DNA of 26,264 nucleotides from a virus, in the IMG/VR virus record IMGVR_UViG_3300009103_000137, positions 1 to 26,264 of that record; one strand, written 5' to 3'. Below, in pieces: positions 6,501 to 12,904 of the stretch (the stretch's first letter is position 1; every line of letters starts with the position of its first letter). The position numbers were made by a program, and so were the translations under genes. The notes beneath the pieces are model-generated. The model saw nothing but the letters and a program-made list of their open reading frames with translations, was not told the DNA's origin and ran no database searches.

Positions 6501-9238
6501 AATACATTTACACCAGTAATCTTAAGAGTAGCATTGGTATCAAATCCACCAATCACATCATCATCCATTGCCAGTGTTGTAGAATCAACTGTCTTATACC
6601 CAGAACCCTTAGTACCACCTAAAACTTTTATAGGATACTGCTCACCTGAAGTAAAAATCCCAGATCCTCTCTTCAGATCTTTCCTCGCTCCCTCTCTTCT
6701 TTTAAGATGAACTTCACCATCATCAGATTTTATCCTCACCTCCCTTAAGGCTATTCCTTTATAATTCCAAATATCATTTACATTTAATTCAAAATTAACC
6801 TTTACCCTTCCATCACCAATTACTTTAAGATAAGTTATCTCTCCTTCCTTTACCATCTTTACAATGGGTTTTTTAGGTTTAAAAAGAACCTCTTTCTCTA
6901 CTTTTCTCTGTATCTTTGCAACAGGAGTAGGATCAAAAGGTAATACCCCGTATCTATTGATAAAATTACCATCATTCCTACCAGGAGCAGAATTAATCTT
7001 CCACAATTGCCTATTAGCTTTATTAATCCAATCAACTGTATTAAAAATAGTTCCTATTTTTTCCAATTGATTTAATTCTGATACTGAAATCACTGATTCT
7101 TCTGGAGGATCAATGGTGATCACATGGCTTTCATTTCCACTTCTACCTTCCTGTGTCCAAGTAGTTTTACCAATCTTAATAGATTCTACAGCAACTCCAG
7201 CTCTTGAAGGTTTATCATTCCAATCTAATACAATAGTAGCTTTTCCTAATCCTTCAATCTTTCTACCATTTGAAGAAAACTTCAATTCTCCAGATGTAAT
7301 ATTAAAAGAACAATTAGTGTCATTTCCATGACTATCCTTTAATTCAATTCTTTTTCCCCCATCAACCACTCTAATTGGTTTATTTGCAGCATTTAATCCA
7401 ACATATACTATATCAATTCCATCTTCCCCGGAAGAAGAATCTCCCGTATCCCCTATCATTTTCTTTACCTTCTTCATTACAGGAACATTAAGTAAATCCA
7501 CTGTAATCTTATGAACCCCTGGACTCATATGTTGTTTAATAGATTTTGGTCCACTATTCCAATGATCTAAATCAGAAATAAACTTCTGATCAATATACAA
7601 TTTTGCTAGATTATCTCTTTGTCCTTTAAAAATATAATCCCCTTCCCAAGGAAAATTCTCTTCCCATTCAAAAGTATAAGTTTTTCCTGCATTATCAGAT
7701 CCCTTTACATTTGAAGGAGGAACCGGTGAAATTGCAAACCGATTCATAAAACTATCATTAATTGTATATTTTGTTATGGGTTTAGTTTTATCTGTCCTTG
7801 GAACAGGGGGAGCTTTATAAGCCGAAGAATCTTCCAATCTATACGTTAACTCAAAAGTATCACGCTTTTGATGAAGTGTTCTAGATTTCTTTCCTGCTTT
7901 AAAAATTCCTAAAGAAGCCTGTATTTGCAAATCATCGTCATCATCTCTAGATCCAACCACATCAGTAAAAATAGCAGAACTAGTTCCTCCTTCAGACTGC
8001 ACTAATCCTCTATTACCAAAAGTAGATGGCTTCAATAGCCCTTGCTCTACTAGTCCTTCTCCTGCATCTCTTACAGATGTTACATTATAAGTAATATTTC
8101 TTTGTACTTTAATTTTTATTTTATGTAGTTTATGCTCTTTATCTCCCTTATAATCATCAGCAACTATAGAAAAACGATGAGTTCCATTTTCTGATATAAA
8201 ATTAAATTTAAGACCATAATTATCTCCACCTGACATACGAATAGTAAAAGGAACCTCCATAAAATTCTCTGCCATTGGAGGTGGAGGTGCTCCAGCCGCA
8301 CTCGCATACCCTGTAATTTCAGCACTACCACCCCAAGCATGATGCTGAACATCATGCTTTTCTCTAGAAGTTTTATCAGGAGATGTGATCTTTAATGGTG
8401 GAGTATGTCTAGTTGTCCACCACTCCAAAATTCTTCCACTTTTTATATCAACTTTAGTTCCAGGTTTTAAAGATGTAAGTTGTTTTTGATATCGATCTAT
8501 TTCTAAAGCAATAGGATCCGATGCCTTTCCAATATAAGATGATGGATCCCAAGGTCCTAAATCCTGTCCGTCCGGACCATATCTCTGCCCATACCCAACT
8601 TCTATAGGGGCACATGTTACAGTATCATATTCTTCAAAATCTTCTAAATCATCATACTCTTCCAGAATCGAAGTGCCTCCACCAACATAAGCACGAATAA
8701 CTGCACCCGATCCCACACCTTTATCATCTTCCACATTTACAATTGGAGGATATTGATATCCAAATCCACCATGAACTAAATCAATAGCTAGTAAAGATCC
8801 ATCATTTCCAATAATAGGATTTGCTTGAACCCCTACTCCACCACCTCCATAAAAATGAACTCTAGTTGAATCTAAATCTAATTGTTCTGATGTTAACAAT
8901 TGAGTACTTCCACCTTGAGCATTAGCTTCTAAGGCTCCAACAGTCTCGTCAGTACTTTGTCTTGTATTTCCCTCAAGATTTAATCCTACAACTCCACCAC
9001 ATCCATCAGCCGCATTATTTGAAGGAAGCATATCCTCCGGCTTTAACTTATTAACCTCATTAATGTTTAAGTATAATATTTTTTCTCTATTTCTAAAAAT
9101 AAATTGAGCACCAGGATTTAATTTGGCATGCTTATTAGCCTCATGAATACTAACTCCATCCACCAAGCCCCTATCAGTCGAAATATAACCGACACGAATA
9201 TCACATTTAGTTGCTGGTCCGAAGAGATTAAATGCCAT
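3557..9238 (-). CDS. Giant modular tail/baseplate structural protein, 1893 residues
   Basis: The largest gene in the window. The N-terminal 75 residues are a compact domain, followed near residues 130-190 and 1660-1780 by Gly/Pro-rich repeats of the GFGYQYPP and GNGYTAPP type seen in marine phage tail proteins. In between are at least four PA14-like beta units whose signature is F-P-x2-G-x-Y-x-I followed by D-N and I-D-G (near residues 540, 945, 1150 and 1540). Two of these units, near 498-700 and 1113-1397, belong to a duplicated larger module ending in SIKIG(K/N)TTWTQE. PA14 domains often bind sugars, so receptor or surface polysaccharide binding is plausible. It follows gp5 (late motif at 9244-9251) and precedes the EF-hand protein; a side or central fibre of the baseplate is inferred. 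Confidence 0.8.
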   Translation of the reverse strand: MAFNLFGPATKCDIRVGYISTDRGLVDGVSIHEANKHAKLNPGAQFIFRNREKILYLNINEVNKLKPEDMLPSNNAADGCGGVVGLNLEGNTRQSTDETVGALEANAQGGSTQLLTSEQLDLDSTRVHFYGGGGVGVQANPIIGNDGSLLAIDLVHGGFGYQYPPIVNVEDDKGVGSGAVIRAYVGGGTSILEEYDDLEDFEEYDTVTCAPIEVGYGQRYGPDGQDLGPWDPSSYIGKASDPIALEIDRYQKQLTSLKPGTKVDIKSGRILEWWTTRHTPPLKITSPDKTSREKHDVQHHAWGGSAEITGYASAAGAPPPPMAENFMEVPFTIRMSGGDNYGLKFNFISENGTHRFSIVADDYKGDKEHKLHKIKIKVQRNITYNVTSVRDAGEGLVEQGLLKPSTFGNRGLVQSEGGTSSAIFTDVVGSRDDDDDLQIQASLGIFKAGKKSRTLHQKRDTFELTYRLEDSSAYKAPPVPRTDKTKPITKYTINDSFMNRFAISPVPPSNVKGSDNAGKTYTFEWEENFPWEGDYIFKGQRDNLAKLYIDQKFISDLDHWNSGPKSIKQHMSPGVHKITVDLLNVPVMKKVKKMIGDTGDSSSGEDGIDIVYVGLNAANKPIRVVDGGKRIELKDSHGNDTNCSFNITSGELKFSSNGRKIEGLGKATIVLDWNDKPSRAGVAVESIKIGKTTWTQEGRSGNESHVITIDPPEESVISVSELNQLEKIGTIFNTVDWINKANRQLWKINSAPGRNDGNFINRYGVLPFDPTPVAKIQRKVEKEVLFKPKKPIVKMVKEGEITYLKVIGDGRVKVNFELNVNDIWNYKGIALREVRIKSDDGEVHLKRREGARKDLKRGSGIFTSGEQYPIKVLGGTKGSGYKTVDSTTLAMDDDVIGGFDTNATLKITGVNVLEEKRTITTTESAYPPGPNASTSEYAGFHEIVWNNIKFPKDGNYAISTMVDDNVVLTFSRTGSPDIVVTKEGFFRRGDGTTSTGKSVDIKFFKAGSYTLKAVLEQIPGRALAAGNPMALAVDIQVQSIQVEEEVVSALSWNENPMGIALVIDAPMPPRPVQPAPEQEGRCPNNPIWTTRMPPTFPSEKKWWPVKHGAWGKFMNKYSISPIPPLNLKGTDGSGIVWRNKWTIDLPYRGFYGIQGTVDNFGKFIIDGREIIKQFDHFKNEGPEKIMVMLEKGKHELVIELKNEETFVWTTIDKTIFHTANWASSQSQTSEIVDGPKNVDVTFKTTSEADFANGITIDEILSESKTYKGPQINSTVTKSVETGKIYNVTFTSSNKRKVATGIGIQYIGLNPANKTIRVRQNNTRVELKDGHRGDTNGAFTIDNVVGGTASFSSDGKSINVKGKDVKITLTYSYDDKPWNDGKAVDSIKIGNTTWTQEYQEFGSETHTVTLSDDNYITAGGNLDSNIRLRNRGKNIVEMEEWTDNDWQDIVCSATQGEFYDFAGNKCKFKVPPTNKTVIKYGRGMTSGSQKNGVTYEGPDIATYRSGELGPYLTPSFTTVEDYRENYQDKTWTLTWNNVDFPETGNYDIRAAADNIATIKVDGVEVLKAQVPLTWEIGSNLPPHPDVVYGSPRIVKGKRTLQIVLYNGTGLPDATFWNNPTYVNAKITKKVNIRETDPKTGKAFSKPWTVNPVGVSAILIPPPCPKLIDGVGIVTDVTVIDPGNGYTAPPPQPPPAGPPSYPVQLELDEIIPTDEGINYGPGDLVCIETPGGGEICYEPEFGNFGQITKVSVPGPAVGEPARPSGYTSYPNIRVKTQEPKVPTGIGADFIAKLAPRRTPPLADPNTLIQVTDLVGLKQTGYYDGKPYYGAVFYKDGIKYAGFFETAGELVQIYDTMQESIDAMVTTPPSAIQRAGTDINSNDPRLNLPNTPDNLT
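5050..5905 (-). repeat. Internal protein module copy 2 of the giant tail protein
   Basis: Encodes about residues 1112-1397: KFMNKYSISPIPPLNLKG, a PA14-like unit with DNFGKFIIDG, then IQYIGLNPANKTIRV, RVELKDGHRGDTN and SIKIGNTTWTQE. It matches copy 1 at about 7150-7750 in the same order, with roughly 85 extra residues inserted between the PA14-like and Ig-like halves. Boundaries are approximate. Confidence 0.65.
7150..7750 (-). repeat. Internal protein module copy 1 of the giant tail protein
   Basis: Encodes about residues 497-697: SFMNRFAISPVPPSNVKG, a PA14-like unit with DNLAKLYIDQ, then IVYVGLNAANKPIRV, RIELKDSHGNDTN and SIKIGKTTWTQE. The order of motifs is the same as in copy 2 at about 5050-5905. 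The similarity is clear at protein level, so this is an old duplication. Boundaries are approximate. Confidence 0.65.
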
Positions 9239-9243
9239 AGGTA

Positions 9244-9251
9244 TATTTATT
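9244..9251 (-). promoter_or_regulatory. Late promoter motif AATAAATA
   Basis: The minus strand reads TTTTAATAAATATACCTATGG. The AATAAATA core ends five bases before the ATG of the giant tail gene, and the TAA stop of gp5 (9252-9250) overlaps it. One mismatch to TATAAATA; as at 466-473 the predicted transcript would be nearly leaderless. Confidence 0.45.
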
Positions 9252-11175
9252 AAAACATATCAAACTCAAAATCATCCATTACCTTACTTCCATCCTCCTT
9301 CAACTTAGTAAACTGTTCAGTTTGCTCTGATGTTAAAACATTGGCAGTTACATTTTTCAAATCAACATCAAGCGTTCCTTTAGGAATTGTAGCAAATGGA
9401 ATCTTAGGTATAGGATTAGGAATCTTGCCCTCAACAAGATTACCAAGTTGTTTAGTTACAGCTGCTTCAACTGCTTTAGGACTAGGTAATTGAGTTTGTG
9501 ATTGACCTGCTCCCCCACTAGCAAAAGTATAAAAATCAGAAACAGCCGGATTAGGTGGAAGTTCAAATGGAAATATATTTGATGTTATATTCTCAAAATT
9601 CAGTGCTTGAGTAATGCTTCCATTAATATTTCCCAACTTAGAAAGCATACCACCTAATGCACCACTCACACCTGCCATTTCTTTCATAGTATCTCCTATA
9701 AAACCATCTATACCCCCAATTATATCATTATTAGTTTTATCAATTTGGTCTCTACTTGCTGCCATAACAGAAGCTATAACATCTTCTGAAGTACATATAG
9801 GAACTCTAGGAAGACCCTTGGGAGGTTGAGGATTATTAGGATCTACAGGATCAGGATTAAGAGCCATATCCATTGCCTGTTCTATCAATCCAGGAGTACC
9901 TGTTTCAGGATCTCCATCCAAATTTAATATTTTACTTATTACACCCTCCAATAATCCTCCCATTCCACCAGTAATTCCATTAAAACTAGATAATATTTCT
10001 TGTTCCATAGTTTCTTTCAAATCAAGAAACTTATATCTCTCTGCAGATGGTAAAGCAGAAACTGCTGCAGTCATTTCTTTATTCAAAGCTTTTTGATTAA
10101 ATTCCATGACTTTATCCATCACAACCTTCATATACTTGGATTGTTGCTTAGAGGAATCACTAATTAATTTTTTTAAATTTTTAACTCCTTCAGTCATAGA
10201 TACTGCATCAGTATAACTTGCCAATGCATTCATATGTTTATCAATAGCCTGTACCATATTATCCATGTCAGTCTGCATTGCTTTATTAGCAGATTCAACA
10301 AGATTATCAGGTTTCATTAAAACCCTTTTAAAATGATAAACCGCATCCTGCTTTATATTAGCTGCAGTTTGAAGATGCATAGCTTCACCTTCAACAGTAG
10401 CTCCAGGTTTAACTGGAGATCGTGGAGAATTTGCTTCTTGTGTTTTATTAGCAGTATATGTAGAAACTCTATTCTTTATTAAATTTGTTGCCGCACTAAT
10501 ATCTAATCCCCTCTTCTCTGCTTCATTTTTTGCACTCTGAATAGCAGCTAATTGTCCCTCTGTAGGATTCCGATCACTAGGTAATCCAAACATATTTAAG
10601 GCAACCCCTAGAGGTGCTGTAGCTGTCTCTAATGCATCTTCCTTACTCCTAGGTTTCTCAGTTCCTTTATCATGGTCTGGTGGTCTAGAAGTTGCTTCTT
10701 TAGAAGGTTCTCCTCCTTTTTGTTTAGCATATCCACTAGTTCCTAGTGTTCCATCTTTCTCTTTCGTAACTCTACTATCACCAATAGTAGTTGCTAATGG
10801 AGTTTGGGTATTATTTCCCAAAATACCCATAATAACAGGTTGCTGTTGCTGTGGACCATCTAAAAAGAATCCAAAAACAATATTACCCTGCCTAACCATT
10901 GGGGTTTGTCCAGAAGCTTGAAGATAAGCTCCTGCGGTAACAGGATACATGATATTTGCCCAAGGTAAATTCTTAGATGCAATTGCTTCTTCACCTAAAT
11001 CATGAAGACCAAAAATTCTTACCTTATATCTGTATCCCCATCCAGGAATACTTTCTTTACTCCTAAACTTTCCAGGGTTAATATTATCACGCCAAGTGGA
11101 ATCATCAGCGATCTGACCAATCCACCAATTAAATCCCTGCCCTACAAAACCCTGATCGAATAATCCTACGTCCAT
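9250..11175 (-). CDS. 5: Baseplate hub protein gp5-like, OB-fold domain without visible lysozyme
   Basis: 641 residues. The N-terminal 130 residues match the gp5 OB-fold domain of T4-like phages: WWIGQIADDSTW, YRYKVRIFGLHDLGEE, NLPWANIMYPVTAGAY and a GNIVFGFFLDGP...PVIMGILG stretch. In T4, gp5 forms the hub and spike with gp27 and carries a lysozyme domain. Here the remaining 500 residues are helical, Gln/Lys/Met-rich text, with no segment I can match to T4 lysozyme, followed by a Pro-rich C-terminus. Loss of the lysozyme domain appears common in marine T4-like phages. It lies just after the CP12-like gene and close to the gp27-like gene, as expected for a hub partner. Confidence 0.85.
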   Translation of the reverse strand: MDVGLFDQGFVGQGFNWWIGQIADDSTWRDNINPGKFRSKESIPGWGYRYKVRIFGLHDLGEEAIASKNLPWANIMYPVTAGAYLQASGQTPMVRQGNIVFGFFLDGPQQQQPVIMGILGNNTQTPLATTIGDSRVTKEKDGTLGTSGYAKQKGGEPSKEATSRPPDHDKGTEKPRSKEDALETATAPLGVALNMFGLPSDRNPTEGQLAAIQSAKNEAEKRGLDISAATNLIKNRVSTYTANKTQEANSPRSPVKPGATVEGEAMHLQTAANIKQDAVYHFKRVLMKPDNLVESANKAMQTDMDNMVQAIDKHMNALASYTDAVSMTEGVKNLKKLISDSSKQQSKYMKVVMDKVMEFNQKALNKEMTAAVSALPSAERYKFLDLKETMEQEILSSFNGITGGMGGLLEGVISKILNLDGDPETGTPGLIEQAMDMALNPDPVDPNNPQPPKGLPRVPICTSEDVIASVMAASRDQIDKTNNDIIGGIDGFIGDTMKEMAGVSGALGGMLSKLGNINGSITQALNFENITSNIFPFELPPNPAVSDFYTFASGGAGQSQTQLPSPKAVEAAVTKQLGNLVEGKIPNPIPKIPFATIPKGTLDVDLKNVTANVLTSEQTEQFTKLKEDGSKVMDDFEFDMF

Positions 11176-11178
11176 AAA

Positions 11179-11460
11179 TTATTCGTCGTATACTCTACAC
11201 TCAAAAGCATCTGGATGATCGTCACAATAGACTTCAAGATGTTGATCCTGATGTCTTGTATGGTAATCATTAATCTTTGCATCACTAGGATCTATCTCTT
11301 CACCCTTATGATACTCATCATAATATGCATGAGCAGATTCTAAATCTTCCTTCGAATATTCTAACATACCATGATTGATATGTTCTTTATTATCTTTTGG
11401 ATCGATATAGACTTCATGATCTAAATCGTGCTTAATGTCTGACATAATTTTTTTTAGCAT
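11179..11460 (-). CDS. CP12-like protein (Calvin-cycle regulator), 93 residues
   Basis: The last 20 residues, ending VYCDDHPDAFECRVYDE, match the C-terminal end of CP12: two cysteines eight residues apart followed by R-V-Y-D-E. In plants and cyanobacteria this redox-switched loop inserts into GAPDH, and CP12 then recruits phosphoribulokinase, shutting down the Calvin cycle. Cyanophage CP12 proteins are thought to redirect host carbon to the pentose phosphate pathway for nucleotide synthesis. The N-terminal cysteine pair and the central AWD-VEEL-type motif of plant CP12 are absent; the rest is acidic, His-rich and probably disordered. The start overlaps the end of the gp27-like gene by seven bases; Met6 (11445) is an alternative start, after a run of eight A. 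It is odd to find it between hub genes gp27 and gp5. Confidence 0.75.
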   Translation of the reverse strand: MLKKIMSDIKHDLDHEVYIDPKDNKEHINHGMLEYSKEDLESAHAYYDEYHKGEEIDPSDAKINDYHTRHQDQHLEVYCDDHPDAFECRVYDE

Positions 11461-12878
11461 AAAGGTGTTTTATCTTTGGTAGGACTTCCGTCTCTTCCAA
11501 AGGAGTCTCTAATCAAATTCAGTTTAGTATATGTTTCTTTAGAAGTAATAAAGTGACATAAATCTGATATAATATATAGACCCCCATCCTCCTTATTTAC
11601 CTTGTCATTCTTGGTATCAGATTCTAATTTGGGGATGTCAACAAAAACAGTGTCCCCAGCATGTAAAGAAAAATCTCCAGGCAAAGTAATAATTATTTCG
11701 GAAGCATATAATTGATTATACCTCATAAGAGACTGATTGAAAATCTTAGCATAATCAAAATTTAATTTCTTTGATTTTCCTAACTGAGTCTTAGGATCAC
11801 CCCAATTCAATTGACCTGTGGTAGTAAAATTAAAAGTAGTCCTAGAGAATTTAGCATTAGTTCCTTCCTTACCTTCATTAAATTCTTTATTAAAAGCAGG
11901 GAAACTTTTTCCCGCAAGTTTTAAATACTCATTATCAACCTTTTCCTTACCCTCATCACCCAAAATATCTATTGTAGAGGTTGTCCATGTAGTATCAAAA
12001 GGATTAAATAACTCACTTTTTGTAGAATATGCACCTAATTGCAATTTCTTTTGAACATTAATTCTATTGTCTGTTGATAATGAAAGAGCCTTTACATCAT
12101 ATCCTTTTGGAATTCCCTTAGAAGTTGTATCTGGAGTTTCATTATAAATGATTGCTTTTCTCTGCTTTTGACTCAATAAAGTATCAATTGATTTAAAATT
12201 AAATCCTTTGGATGTTTCCCATAAAAAATATCCAGCACTAGATCCTTCTTTTTGATTTTTTGCCGAAACAGCTTTCTTCGACAACTCATTCATAACATAA
12301 AATGGTTTTTTATTATTACCAATATGAGTAAATTCCCCTCCAGGTTGTTTTGTATCTTCAATATTTGCTTCTTCATATTTTTCTGATTTAAGAAAATCTT
12401 TTAAAATTGACTTAACAGATTCTGAAATTTCTCCAGCTAAACAAACATTAACCCTTACTTCCTCATTATCAATAAATTCTCTGGATACTAAATCCAATTC
12501 ATATGTTCTACTTGTAGATTCATCATTTGCAGACAAAGCAGTAATTTTGTTTATATACAAACTATTTTTTTTCTGCTCACTAAATTCTAAAGTATTGCAA
12601 TTATTATCAGAAAATTTTAAATTAACCTTTTCTTCACCAGTAATAGGTAATCCTTCAACTGCACTTACTCTTTTATTACCTTCTGGTAAAGTATTACCTG
12701 CATCAGTAAAAATTACTGATGCCCTTACTGTATCTTGTAATATACTCTCCCAATATTGTAATCTAACTGTTCCACCTAATACACTTACGCTTTTAGAACG
12801 ATCTTTATTAGACTTAATATCTACTCGTTTAACCTCTGCAGGAGTAGAACTTCTTGAAGTAACTGATTGAACTGGCAT
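11454..12878 (-). CDS. Baseplate hub protein, gp27-like
   Basis: 474 residues. Domain style and order fit the gp27/gpD hub family: an early strand-rich part (VSVLGGTVRLQYWESILQDT, RASVIFTDAG), a helical middle (SVKSILKDFLKSEKY, FYVMNELSKKAV, GYFLWETSKGFNFKSIDTLL) and a C-terminal beta domain with LHAGDTVFVDIP and GGLYIISDLCHFI. In T4 gp27 trimers form a torus joining the spike (gp5) to the tail tube. It is preceded by a GTAAATA late motif and a clear ribosome site (AGAGGATATAACT then ATG). The similarity is by pattern, not by long identical stretches, so the gene number is left out. Confidence 0.75.
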   Translation of the reverse strand: MPVQSVTSRSSTPAEVKRVDIKSNKDRSKSVSVLGGTVRLQYWESILQDTVRASVIFTDAGNTLPEGNKRVSAVEGLPITGEEKVNLKFSDNNCNTLEFSEQKKNSLYINKITALSANDESTSRTYELDLVSREFIDNEEVRVNVCLAGEISESVKSILKDFLKSEKYEEANIEDTKQPGGEFTHIGNNKKPFYVMNELSKKAVSAKNQKEGSSAGYFLWETSKGFNFKSIDTLLSQKQRKAIIYNETPDTTSKGIPKGYDVKALSLSTDNRINVQKKLQLGAYSTKSELFNPFDTTWTTSTIDILGDEGKEKVDNEYLKLAGKSFPAFNKEFNEGKEGTNAKFSRTTFNFTTTGQLNWGDPKTQLGKSKKLNFDYAKIFNQSLMRYNQLYASEIIITLPGDFSLHAGDTVFVDIPKLESDTKNDKVNKEDGGLYIISDLCHFITSKETYTKLNLIRDSFGRDGSPTKDKTPLC

Positions 12879-12897
12879 AGTTATATCCTCTTACTTA

Positions 12898-12904
12898 TAT
12901 TTAC
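12898..12904 (-). promoter_or_regulatory. Late promoter motif GTAAATA
   Basis: The minus strand reads TGAGTAAATATAAGTAAGAGG. The TAAATA core starts directly after the TGA stop (12907-12905) of the tape-measure-like gene and is followed by AGAGGAT, the ribosome site of the gp27-like gene. Confidence 0.5.

Noticed and set aside
4661-7331. Several plus-strand frames of 67-99 codons opposite the giant tail gene
   Set aside because: Shadow frames of a long gene with strong domain repeats; the products look random.
8164-8355. Minus-strand 63-codon frame inside the giant tail gene in another frame
   Set aside because: Fully nested in the coding sequence and rich in Leu/Met/Val as expected of an out-of-frame reading.
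11818-12870. Two plus-strand frames (78 and 107 codons) opposite the gp27-like gene
   Set aside because: Antisense shadows without start signals; the opposite strand has a good ribosome site and hub motifs.
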